This document shows, one piece after another, positions 52,700 through 60,647 of a DNA stretch of 64,000 nucleotides. A program made the translations under genes and the position numbers. The stretch covers positions 1-64,000 of the forward strand of contig CAJWML010000002.1 in assembly GCA_913043285.1 (NCBI GenBank), read 5' to 3'. Each line of letters begins with the position of its first letter. The first letter of the stretch is position 1. The notes under the pieces are model-generated. The model was not told the DNA's origin. It made no database searches and was given only the letters and a program-made list of their open reading frames with translations. The DNA is from CAKZNE01 sp002695025. GTDB lineage: Bacteria > Bacteroidota > Bacteroidia > Flavobacteriales > Schleiferiaceae.

Positions 52700-52726
52700 A
52701 ACCCGGCCCTGTGCCGGGTTTTTTGT
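52700..52726 (+). terminator. Intrinsic terminator after the C1 peptidase gene
   Basis: ACCCGGC (52701-52707), CCTGT, GCCGGGT (52713-52719) and TTTTTT. It sits only 12 bases ahead of the next start. Confidence 0.9.
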
Positions 52727-52737
52727 AGTTTGGGGCT

Positions 52738-53316
52738 ATGAAAAACCTGACCTTTTTCCTGCTGATGCTGGTTTCAGCATCCGTTTATGCTCAAAATGAT
52801 TCCGTTTACTTTGCGGCTTATCCCAATCCCTTCCAGCAGCAATTGCATATTGCTATAGACAGCCTGGATAGTGACACCGTTTCCCTGGATATGCTGGATG
52901 TCACCGGCCGTACAGTCAAACAGTTTGTTAACGGCCTGGTACTCAGTAACGGTATCAGCCTTTTGTACGATGGAGATACCCTGCAGGAAGGCGTTTATTT
53001 TTTACGATTGCAAATCAACGGAGAGAGCAGGGTGCTGAAAATTATCAAGATCAACAATATAGGGTTGCAGGAGCAGGAAGGGCTGGCCACCGCAGAGGTA
53101 TTTCCCAATCCCGCCTGGGAAAAGGTGACGATCCGTTTTGGCGAGTGGGTGGGTGAAGAGATACAGATCACTGACCTGCAAGGTAAGGTAATCCTGAGCC
53201 GGGCGGTAGAAGGTGAATTGATGGAACTGGATATTCCGCATCTGAAAGCAGGACATTATCTTATTCATCTTATTAAAGGAGCGGACCGTTCGGTACGGCA
53301 CCTTATCCGTCTTTGA
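52738..53316 (+). CDS. Secreted protein made of two T9SS-sorting-like domains
   Basis: A 192-residue protein with a signal peptide (LTFFLLMLVSASVYAQ). Residues 24-105 (YFAAYPNPFQQQLHIAIDSL ... YFLRLQINGESRVLKIIK) and 114-192 (AEVFPNPAWEKVTIRFGEW ... YLIHLIKGADRSVRHLIRL) are each shaped like the type A sorting domain, with PNP followed by strands. Two such domains without a cargo domain are unusual; the first may be a cargo-side copy. Cell-surface role probable. Confidence 0.8.
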   Translation: MKNLTFFLLMLVSASVYAQNDSVYFAAYPNPFQQQLHIAIDSLDSDTVSLDMLDVTGRTVKQFVNGLVLSNGISLLYDGDTLQEGVYFLRLQINGESRVLKIIKINNIGLQEQEGLATAEVFPNPAWEKVTIRFGEWVGEEIQITDLQGKVILSRAVEGELMELDIPHLKAGHYLIHLIKGADRSVRHLIRL

Positions 53317-53368
53317 TACGGCAAACAATGCCCTGGCTTTTGCCGTTCTATCCTGAAAACCCGTACTT

Positions 53369-54082
53369 ATGGCTACTCCACAGGATTTCAGTGATCTCAA
53401 AGCCCTTTTCATTAATTGTACCCTTAAAAAGGCGCCCATTCCTTCCCATACCCACGCCTTGATGGAGGTTTCCATGGACATCATGAAAAAGAACGGAGTT
53501 AGTGTGGAACCTATCCGTTTTGTGGAATATGATGTAGCGTTTGGGATATACCCGGACATGACGGAACATGGCTATGAGAAGGACGATTGGCCGCGTATCC
53601 TGGATAAGGTATTAAAGGCAGATATATTGGTGATCGGTAGCCCGATATGGCTGGGAGAACGCTCTTCTGTCTGTTCTTTGTTGATCGAGCGCCTGTACTC
53701 TGCTTCCGGCCAATTAAATGATAAAGGCCAGTATTTGTACTACGGAAAAACGGGGGGCTGTATTATTACCGGTAACGAGGACGGGATCAAGCATTGCTCC
53801 ATGAGTATTTTATACAGCCTGCAACACCTGGGGTATACCATTCCTCCGCAAGCGGATGCCGGTTGGATAGGAGAAGCTGGCCCTGGCCCTTCCTATGCGG
53901 ATGAAGGTTCCAGGGGGCCTGAAAACGAATTTACCCAACGCAATACGACCTTCATGACCTGGAACCTGATGCATACTGCACGCATGTTAAAGGATCAGGG
54001 AGGATTTCCGGCCTACGGCAATCAGAAAACCGAATGGGATAAAGGGAAGAACTTTAATCATCCCAACCCGGAGTATCGCTAA
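53369..54082 (+). CDS. Flavodoxin-like NAD(P)H-dependent FMN reductase
   Basis: A 237-residue cytosolic flavoprotein. The phosphate-binding loop is LFINCTLKKAPIPSHTHALM, IVIGSPIWLGERSSVCSLLIE-like sequence (LVIGSPIWLGERSS) binds the flavin ring, and GGCIITGNEDGIKHCSM completes the sheet. Family members reduce FMN or quinones. Starts at ATG 53369. Upstream of queE by 27 bases, so it may share a transcript with it. Confidence 0.85.
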   Translation: MATPQDFSDLKALFINCTLKKAPIPSHTHALMEVSMDIMKKNGVSVEPIRFVEYDVAFGIYPDMTEHGYEKDDWPRILDKVLKADILVIGSPIWLGERSSVCSLLIERLYSASGQLNDKGQYLYYGKTGGCIITGNEDGIKHCSMSILYSLQHLGYTIPPQADAGWIGEAGPGPSYADEGSRGPENEFTQRNTTFMTWNLMHTARMLKDQGGFPAYGNQKTEWDKGKNFNHPNPEYR

Positions 54083-54109
54083 ACCAAAGCATACCCTTAA
54101 CTTTGCCGC

Positions 54110-54739
54110 ATGGTAAATGCGCACGAGGAAAAGGTTGCACAGGGGCTTTGGGTGCCCCTTATGGAAGAATTCTATACCATACAGGGGGAGGGTTTCCACA
54201 CGGGCAAGGCCGCTTATTTTATCCGGATTGGTGGTTGCGATGTGGGCTGTCACTGGTGTGATGTTAAGGAAAGCTGGAACCCTGATCTGCATCCTCCCAC
54301 CGAAGTACAGCAAATTGCCGATACGGCCGCACACTATTCTAAAACCGTTGTGGTAACGGGGGGAGAGCCCCTTACCTGGAACATGGACCCACTTACCCAC
54401 GCCTTACAGGAGCGCGGTTTACAGATACACCTGGAAACTTCCGGTGCCTACCAATTGAGTGGTAGCTGGGACTGGATATGCCTTTCCCCCAAAAAGACCA
54501 AACCACCGGTAGATGAAGTGTATGCTCAGGCCCATGAATTGAAGATCATCATTTACAATAAACACGATTTTAAATGGGCGGAAGAACATGCCGCCCGTGT
54601 AGGCGACCACTGTAAATTATTCCTGCAGCCGGAATGGAGCCGAAGCAAGGAAATGATGTCTTCCATAGCGGATTACGTGATGCAAAACCCGCAGTGGCAA
54701 ATCAGCCTGCAAACCCATAAATACATTGGCATTCCCTAA
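54110..54739 (+). CDS. queE: 7-carboxy-7-deazaguanine synthase
   Basis: A 209-residue radical-SAM enzyme of the queuosine/7-deazaguanine pathway, which turns 6-carboxytetrahydropterin into 7-carboxy-7-deazaguanine. FYTIQGEGFHTGKAAYFIRI precedes the cluster motif GGCDVGCHWCDV (C-x3-C-x2-C); VVVTGGEPL binds SAM and HLETSGA follows. The cluster Cys are all present. No other que genes are adjacent. Ends overlapping the convergent membrane protein gene by 4 bases. Confidence 0.94.
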   Translation: MVNAHEEKVAQGLWVPLMEEFYTIQGEGFHTGKAAYFIRIGGCDVGCHWCDVKESWNPDLHPPTEVQQIADTAAHYSKTVVVTGGEPLTWNMDPLTHALQERGLQIHLETSGAYQLSGSWDWICLSPKKTKPPVDEVYAQAHELKIIIYNKHDFKWAEEHAARVGDHCKLFLQPEWSRSKEMMSSIADYVMQNPQWQISLQTHKYIGIP

Positions 54740-55242
54740 CTGTGTGTCTCTTTATGAAGGTCTTTCCGGCCTTCCAAAGGCTTTTCCACGGTGCGGGCCT
54801 TCATTACCTGAATAAGAATGTAACCACAGGCCAGGGCAGAGGTCATTCCTTCAATAAAGATCAGCACGGCTGCAGACACTGCGGTGAGGTAAGGGCTTAT
54901 ATTTTCTTCGGTAAGTATCTCCTGCATAAAGGTCGTATCCAGTTGATCCAGGTAGATGGCCAGGAAAACCGAGAATAGCCCGATCCCAACAAAAGCCGTA
55001 CGTACCGCAATGCGGAAGTAATCACTGAAATCTTCATAATAACTGGCTTGGGAACGCTGACGGTAGGTGCGCAGCGCACTACGCAACACAAAATAGACGA
55101 AGAGAATGTTAAGCGCCCGGAGCCAATAAACATGTCCTAGTCCTACAAAGCGCATGATGAGGAAGTAGGCCGCCAACAAGCCGAGCATGGCCAGTCCGTG
55201 GGTGGTGGGTATCGTTCTCCAGTTCTTATCAAAGGTGCTCAT
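54736..55242 (-). CDS. DUF4199-like membrane protein
   Basis: A 168-residue protein with four membrane helices (GLAMLGLLAAYFLIMRFVG; LRALNILFVYFVLRSAL; TAFVGIGLFSVFLAIYL; LTAVSAAVLIFIEGMTSAL). The YYEDFSDYFRIAVRT loop between the second and third helix is like DUF4199-type proteins, but the match is weaker than for the gene at 48404. Precedes no recognised operon partner except the gene at 55256, on the same strand. Confidence 0.6.
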   Translation of the reverse strand: MSTFDKNWRTIPTTHGLAMLGLLAAYFLIMRFVGLGHVYWLRALNILFVYFVLRSALRTYRQRSQASYYEDFSDYFRIAVRTAFVGIGLFSVFLAIYLDQLDTTFMQEILTEENISPYLTAVSAAVLIFIEGMTSALACGYILIQVMKARTVEKPLEGRKDLHKETHS

Positions 55243-55255
55243 AAGTCTGTTGTTT

Positions 55256-55846
55256 TTAAAGTTTTCCGATCAGTTTAAAATAATCTTCCAGAACTATCTC
55301 TGCGTTCTTCCGAGCGCGATGCGTTTGCAGCAAGGGCCCCACAGTATCGCGATCATCCAGCAGGTAAAAGTCTTGATCCTCCAGCAAAGCTTTCCAAATA
55401 GCTGCTGCCAGCTGGTAATGCCCTTCGTTATTGAGATTGTACAAGGGTTCTGTTACCGTTGAATCCAAACTCTTAGTGCTTATTAGAACATGAGGTTTTT
55501 GATATTGTTTGCCAGCATCCTGTAACTCAATATAGATGAAGGCCTCTTCACCTGAGGTGTTTTCAACGATGGTGAACTGAAGACAAACTACGTTAGTATC
55601 ACGTTCCCTGCGTTTTAAGTGGTAAAGCACAAAACGCGAAGCCTCATGTGGTTTAATGTCATAATAATAGCTGCGTACGTTATGGAAATACAGGCGTGCG
55701 GATGAAGTCATGCCGAAGGAAGCGGTATGCATATCCACCGGATGAGGCCGTGGTGCAAACAGGAGGATCAGGCTCAGGAAGCAAACCACAAATAAAATGA
55801 CCGCCCGCCCCAGTATGGGTATACTTTTAAACCATTGCATGAGCAT
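55256..55846 (-). CDS. Membrane-anchored protein of unknown function
   Basis: A 196-residue protein with one N-terminal helix (AVILFVVCFLSLILLFAP) and an extracytoplasmic domain with mostly strands (MTSSARLYFHNVRSYYYDIK; TNVVCLQFTIVENTSGEEAF) and a C-terminal helical part. No family was recognised. It is 13 bases upstream of the DUF4199-like gene, so both are transcribed together. Confidence 0.6.
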   Translation of the reverse strand: MLMQWFKSIPILGRAVILFVVCFLSLILLFAPRPHPVDMHTASFGMTSSARLYFHNVRSYYYDIKPHEASRFVLYHLKRRERDTNVVCLQFTIVENTSGEEAFIYIELQDAGKQYQKPHVLISTKSLDSTVTEPLYNLNNEGHYQLAAAIWKALLEDQDFYLLDDRDTVGPLLQTHRARKNAEIVLEDYFKLIGKL

Positions 55847-56027
55847 TACAACTTTTCCACCTTTCTAAAGGTTTTACGGTTTAACCGGATTTACCCGTAC
55901 TTTTGGGCGAAGGCAGGAGCCTGAACTTAAATGTGCTTTGCCTGTTTAGAGATTCGGAAGATCAGGCTGAAAAACCAGGATCTTCGTATATCCAATACCT
56001 TAAACTGTTTAAATCCGAATACTGTAC

Positions 56028-56513
56028 ATGAGTTGGTGGATGATATTTTTAGTGGTTTTCCTGACTTTCTGGTTCATGGAGTTCGTGGCCTGGGCCACCC
56101 ATAAATTTGTAATGCACGGTTTTCTCTGGAACCTGCATGAAGACCATCATGTAAAAACCCCGGGCTTTTTTGAAAAGAACGACACCTTCTTTCTCATCTT
56201 CGCGATTCCCAGCTGGCTTTGCATCATGTTAGGTACCTTGTATGCCAATACCCTGGCGGTGAGCATTGGTGCGGGCATAGCGGTATATGGTATGGCCTAT
56301 TTCCTGGTACATGAGGTATTTATCCACCAGCGCTTCAAGTGGTTCCGTAATTCGGATAATCTTTACCTGAAGGCCATACGCAGGGCTCATAAAATGCACC
56401 ATAAACACCTGGGTAAACATGAGGGTGAAAGCTTCGGGATGCTGGTGGTAAGCTGGAAATATTTTAAGCAGGAAATGGAAGCTCAACGGAAACGCAAACT
56501 ACAAACCTCCTGA
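56028..56513 (+). CDS. crtZ: Beta-carotene hydroxylase-like di-iron enzyme (CrtZ type)
   Basis: A 161-residue membrane enzyme of the fatty-acid hydroxylase superfamily. Iron-binding His clusters are visible: HKFVMH, HEDHH, HEVFIHQ and HKMHH, with four hydrophobic segments. It adds 3-hydroxyl groups to beta-ionone rings, making zeaxanthin from beta-carotene. The next gene encodes lycopene cyclase, 3 bases away, which supports the assignment. Confidence 0.9.
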   Translation: MSWWMIFLVVFLTFWFMEFVAWATHKFVMHGFLWNLHEDHHVKTPGFFEKNDTFFLIFAIPSWLCIMLGTLYANTLAVSIGAGIAVYGMAYFLVHEVFIHQRFKWFRNSDNLYLKAIRRAHKMHHKHLGKHEGESFGMLVVSWKYFKQEMEAQRKRKLQTS

Positions 56514-56516
56514 GTC

Positions 56517-57242
56517 TTGTTTGATCCGAAATACCTGTATCTATGGATCATGTTCTGTTCTGTGATCCTTCCGTTCTTATGGAGTTTTGAAAAACGTGCC
56601 CGGTATTACAGGAGCTTTAAAGCCTTGTTCCCGGCCATAGCTATTGTAGGTACATTCTTTATAATATGGGATATCATCTTTACCGCCCGGGGCATTTGGG
56701 GTTTTAACGAGCGTTACCTGAGCGGGATCTATATAGCTAACCTGCCCTTAGGGGAATGGCTTTTCTTTATTGTGATCCCCTTTTGCTGTGTATTTATTTA
56801 CCGGGTGGTGCTTTACACCGTAAAGCGTAACATCTGGTCGTCAGCAGCGCTCAGGATCAGTAATTTCCTCATCGGCTTTTGTGCTGCCATGGCGGTAGTG
56901 CATTATGACCGCTGGTATACCGTAGTTACCTTCAGCATACTGGCTGTACTCATCTATGTACACTCCCACGTATGGAAAGTACCCTGGTTAGGACGTTTCT
57001 ATTTTTCCTACCTGTTTATTCTTATCCCCTTCTTTATAGTGAATGGTGTACTCACCGGTTTCGGCATAGAAGAAGAGGTGGTATGGTATGATGATACCGA
57101 GAATATGGGAAGGCGAATTTTGACCATTCCCTTTGAGGATGCCTTTTACGGTATGATACTGATCCTTGGAGTAGTATCCCTTTACGAGTATTTTGGCCGC
57201 AAAATGGGACTGGACTATGCTCAGGAAACCTTTACCGAATAA
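56517..57242 (+). CDS. Lycopene beta-cyclase, fused CrtYc-CrtYd (heterodimeric type)
   Basis: A 241-residue protein with six or seven membrane helices, made of two similar halves as in the CrtYcd type. The PLGEWLFFIVIPF motif is in the first half, and RRILTIPFEDAFYGMILIL (with E-D-x-F) in the second. It forms the rings of beta-carotene from lycopene. TTG at 56517 is the likely start. Follows the hydroxylase by 3 bases; convergent with the phosphoribosyltransferase. Confidence 0.88.
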   Translation: MFDPKYLYLWIMFCSVILPFLWSFEKRARYYRSFKALFPAIAIVGTFFIIWDIIFTARGIWGFNERYLSGIYIANLPLGEWLFFIVIPFCCVFIYRVVLYTVKRNIWSSAALRISNFLIGFCAAMAVVHYDRWYTVVTFSILAVLIYVHSHVWKVPWLGRFYFSYLFILIPFFIVNGVLTGFGIEEEVVWYDDTENMGRRILTIPFEDAFYGMILILGVVSLYEYFGRKMGLDYAQETFTE

Positions 57243-57727
57243 GGTTCTTTTTCAATGTTTACATCCACATGTTCCATCAGTGAAGTGGAGAGGGAAAGGC
57301 CCTTGAAATCCGCTTTTACCGGAAAGCGCTTGTGGTTACGGTCTACGAGTACTGCGGTTTTGATCTCGCGCACCGGAAACTGTAAAAAATAGCGTACGCC
57401 ATAAATAAGTGTATTGCCGGAGTTCAGTACATCATCCACCACGGTAATAGAGCGCCCTTGCAGGTTGCCGGCTTCCGGCTCCAGGTGCATCTCGCTGCCC
57501 AACGGGTCTTTCTTATTCATGATGATCTTATGGAGGTTCACCTCCAGGGGAGAGATCTTGCGCAGTTCAGCCACTATTTTTTCCGCCAGCAGATAACCAC
57601 CATTTGCAATACCGGCCAGTATAATGTCGGTATTGGAACTGTTGCTTTCGTAGATCTGCCAGGCCATGCGCCTGATGCGGGTGCTTACCTGGTTGTGATT
57701 GAGGACTTCGGTTATAGTATGCGGCAT
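57221..57727 (-). CDS. Phosphoribosyltransferase (PyrR-like)
   Basis: A 168-residue PRTase. The PRPP motif is ITVVDDVLNSGNTLIYG, with the acidic pair; the PP-binding loop is ILAGIANGGYLLA; VLVDRNHKRFPVKADFKG is the typical PyrR/Upp-like turn. Similar proteins act as pyr-mRNA attenuation regulators or uracil PRTases. Which one applies here is not clear. Ends 22 bases inside the lycopene cyclase gene on the other strand. Confidence 0.8.
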   Translation of the reverse strand: MPHTITEVLNHNQVSTRIRRMAWQIYESNSSNTDIILAGIANGGYLLAEKIVAELRKISPLEVNLHKIIMNKKDPLGSEMHLEPEAGNLQGRSITVVDDVLNSGNTLIYGVRYFLQFPVREIKTAVLVDRNHKRFPVKADFKGLSLSTSLMEHVDVNIEKEPYSVKVS

Positions 57728-57852
57728 ATACTTTTATTAGGAGAGTCAAATATAGAAATTGGAGCGGTTACCTGTTCATAGCGCAGGATATTGGCTGAAT
57801 TAATTAAATTCAGCACCAATACCTGACCTTCATCTAATGATCTAAAAACAAT

Positions 57853-58971
57853 ATGGACACGGTAAAAAATGCATATTGGTTTGCCCCTTATAATCTGGAG
57901 AATCCCAGTGCCCGTTACCGGGGATGGCATGTTTCGCAGCACCTGAGTATCCATTACGGGCTCAAAGTTCATTTTGTGGTACCGCAAAGGAATATAACTG
58001 GTTTACTTCAGTTTTTTAATGTCTATTTTTTAGCCATCCTTGATCAACGTAACTCTTCACGTATCGTTATCCAAAAAGTATGCAGTAATCGTTGGTATGC
58101 ACGTATGTTACGGGTACTGGTAGCCTTGCGCAGTGAAGATTGCCATTACGATCTGGATGATGCAGAGTATTTGCGGCATCCGCCTGGTAACCTGCAGTAC
58201 TTTCTCCGTAAATGTGGGTTCGTTACAGTAGGTAGCCCCGGGCTGGCGGATTATTGTCGTCATTTCAACGGAAATACACACCTCATTACTTCACCGCTGC
58301 GGGAACATGGCTTCCGCAAAAAGAAACGTTCCCAAAGGTTGCACCTGGGTTGGGTGGGTGATTGGGGAGCGGGGCACCCCGAGGCTGAAGCCTACTCACA
58401 CCGTAACAGCATGTTCACCTATCTTTTTCCACAGTTGCTCAAGCTGCAAAAACCGGTAAAACTAAGCTTGCTGGGCGTACACCGCGAAGAAGACAGGCAG
58501 GAAGTGTTGCGATACTTCCGTCAGTATCCACATATTGAGCTTCACATACCTCTGAACCGGCAGTGGCAGGATGATGATTGGGTATACCGCCAGATCTCCG
58601 ACTTTGACGTTGGTCTTTCTATTCTCAATAACCACCTCTTTAATCACTGTAAGTCAGCGTTTAAGCTTAAGCAGTACCTTTCGGTGGGTGTACCTGTTAT
58701 AGCCAGTGCGGTGGGTGAGAATAAGCGCTTTGTGAAACATAGGTATAACGGTTTTCTGTGTCATAAATCCAGCGATATATTGATGGCACTGGAAGCTTTC
58801 GCTTCCATGAGCCAGGTGGATTATAAACGTATGTGTGAAGCTACATGTGTGGACCATGAAAAGTACTCAACCGATACTTTTTGCAGAAAATTATTAGAAG
58901 TATGGACTATGCGGGCTGGGTTACCTTCAGGTGTTACTATTGTTTCACAAACTCCAGGTTATCAGGATTAA
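57853..58971 (+). CDS. Glycosyltransferase
   Basis: A 372-residue protein. The C-terminal half has the GT-B pattern: HLGWVGDWGAGHPEAEAYS, KLSLLGVHREED, then DFDVGLSILNNHLFNHCKSA and FKLKQYLSVGVPVIASAVGE, with the conserved K and G-x-P of group 1 transferases. The N-terminal half (PYNLENPSARYRGWHVSQHL) binds the acceptor. Probably adds sugars to a surface glycan. Single gene, flanked by unrelated genes. Confidence 0.8.
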   Translation: MDTVKNAYWFAPYNLENPSARYRGWHVSQHLSIHYGLKVHFVVPQRNITGLLQFFNVYFLAILDQRNSSRIVIQKVCSNRWYARMLRVLVALRSEDCHYDLDDAEYLRHPPGNLQYFLRKCGFVTVGSPGLADYCRHFNGNTHLITSPLREHGFRKKKRSQRLHLGWVGDWGAGHPEAEAYSHRNSMFTYLFPQLLKLQKPVKLSLLGVHREEDRQEVLRYFRQYPHIELHIPLNRQWQDDDWVYRQISDFDVGLSILNNHLFNHCKSAFKLKQYLSVGVPVIASAVGENKRFVKHRYNGFLCHKSSDILMALEAFASMSQVDYKRMCEATCVDHEKYSTDTFCRKLLEVWTMRAGLPSGVTIVSQTPGYQD

Positions 58972-59056
58972 TAAGTTGTATGGCAGGAAGTTATGGGGAA
59001 ATTTCTGAAGGTTTTGGCTATGGCTGAGACAAAATGGGCAACAGCCCTTGTATATG

Positions 59057-59647
59057 CTAGGAAAGGTTTTGTATCAGGTTGATGAATATCTCCTTTCCCG
59101 CCCTAGGTTTAATACTATTATAGCATCTTTCCATTTTCCATATTTTAAAATACGGACTGAAAAGTTCACGGTATTCCTCTACGCCTCCTCCGTAGGGTGG
59201 TCCCTGTTCGGTAAGCGGAAAATCAAATAAAACTCCTACCAGGTGGCCACCCTCTTTAAGGATATCCTTCATTTTTTGTACGTATCGTGGGCGCCATTCC
59301 GGGGGGAGGGCACAAAAGAAGGTTTGCTCCACCACCAGGTCAAACTGCCTGTTGAGGGCAAAAAAATCACCATGAATGAGTTGTTCCTCCGGAAAGGAAG
59401 GACAGCGTTCCCGGATCTTTTGCAAAGGTTCCGCGGCAATATCAGCTACCCAAACGTTTTTAAAGCCGTTATGCCATAGCCACTCCGCCTCGTGGGAAGT
59501 GCCGGCACCAGGAATGAGTATAGCCTGGGTTTTATCGTGCAGGCCTTGAAAGTACGCGGTAAGGGGAGGAGAGGTAGTGCCCATATCCCAGGGAGTATTT
59601 CCCTTATCGTAATGTTCTGCCCAGTATTTTTCGTTGGTACTATTCAT
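59057..59647 (-). CDS. TPMT-family SAM-dependent methyltransferase
   Basis: A 196-residue methyltransferase of the thiopurine methyltransferase family. WAEHYDKGNTPWDMGTTSPP is the typical opening; the SAM loop is AILIPGAGTSHEAEWLW, DIAAEPLQ follows, then FDLVVEQTFFCALPPEWR and the final YREL-FSPYFKI part. In bacteria the family acts on thiols, selenium or tellurium compounds. Single gene. Confidence 0.9.
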   Translation of the reverse strand: MNSTNEKYWAEHYDKGNTPWDMGTTSPPLTAYFQGLHDKTQAILIPGAGTSHEAEWLWHNGFKNVWVADIAAEPLQKIRERCPSFPEEQLIHGDFFALNRQFDLVVEQTFFCALPPEWRPRYVQKMKDILKEGGHLVGVLFDFPLTEQGPPYGGGVEEYRELFSPYFKIWKMERCYNSIKPRAGKEIFINLIQNLS

Positions 59648-59795
59648 TTTCCTGTAAATTCTAAACCCTAAACCTTCAACATGGAACGTTCAATTGGGAA
59701 CTTTTTAACTTTGAGCCTGCAACTTTAACAACTCTCTAACAAGGCACAAACCTAATATTTGTCTTCTTTGCACCACACCTACTAAAATTATTCTG

Positions 59796-60623
59796 ATGAA
59801 ATATATCCTGTTTACCCTCATTACCGCCCTGGGCGTAAGTACGCATTCCTTTGGGCAGAACTTCCAGGGAATTGCCACCTATCAAACCGCTACCAGCCTG
59901 GATATGAAGTTGGACTCCACCAGCATGACCCCGGAACAGCAGCAAATGATCATGCAGATGCTCAAAAAGCAAATGCAAAAGGAATTCGAGCTGTCTTTCA
60001 ACAAGACGGAATCGGTGTATAAAGAAGTAGAACAGCTGGACAAGCAACCGGGTATGGGTTTTATGAGTATGCTTTCCGGGGTGGAAGGCGTATTGTATAA
60101 GAACCTGCAAAGCGGGCTCAGCAGCCGTCAAACCGAATTTTTCAGTAAGCTTTTCCTCGTGCGGGATACCCTGGAGAAGAAAGACTGGAAACTAGGTAAG
60201 GAGACTAAACAGATTGGTTCCTATACCTGCTATAAGGCAACGGTGATACAGCCGGTAACCAGCAAGATCTTCTCCGGTGAAGAAAACGAGGATGGATCCC
60301 ACACCAAAGAAGTGGTGGACACCGTGGAAATGGTAGCCTGGTATACCCCACAGATACCGGTAAGTCATGGCCCCGCCAGTTTTTGGGGTTTGCCGGGCCT
60401 GATCATGGAAGTACAGGATGGCAAAACGGCAATGCTCTGTAGCAAAGTGGTGCTGAACCCTAAGAAAGAACTGAAAATTGAAGAGCCTACCGAAGGAGAA
60501 GAGGTTACCCGTGAGGAATTTGAAAAGATTGCGGACGATAAGATCAAGGAGATGGAAAGGATGTATGGTGGTGGTCGGAGTGGCCGGGGCGGAGGCTCCA
60601 TGAAAATTCAGATAACCCGTTAA
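59796..60623 (+). CDS. GLPGLI family secreted protein
   Basis: A 275-residue exported protein with a signal peptide (YILFTLITALGVSTHSFGQ). It bears the defining motif: FWGLPGLIMEVQDG. VVDTVEMVAWYTPQIPVSHG precedes it. A Gln/Met-rich helix (PEQQQMIMQMLKKQM) and a Gly-rich tail (RMYGGGRSGRGGGS) are unusual parts. GLPGLI genes often sit, as here, directly ahead of an outer-membrane beta-barrel gene; a role with it at the envelope is assumed. Confidence 0.92.
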   Translation: MKYILFTLITALGVSTHSFGQNFQGIATYQTATSLDMKLDSTSMTPEQQQMIMQMLKKQMQKEFELSFNKTESVYKEVEQLDKQPGMGFMSMLSGVEGVLYKNLQSGLSSRQTEFFSKLFLVRDTLEKKDWKLGKETKQIGSYTCYKATVIQPVTSKIFSGEENEDGSHTKEVVDTVEMVAWYTPQIPVSHGPASFWGLPGLIMEVQDGKTAMLCSKVVLNPKKELKIEEPTEGEEVTREEFEKIADDKIKEMERMYGGGRSGRGGGSMKIQITR

Positions 60624-60647
60624 TTTACTTCTCCTCAACTCAACCGG

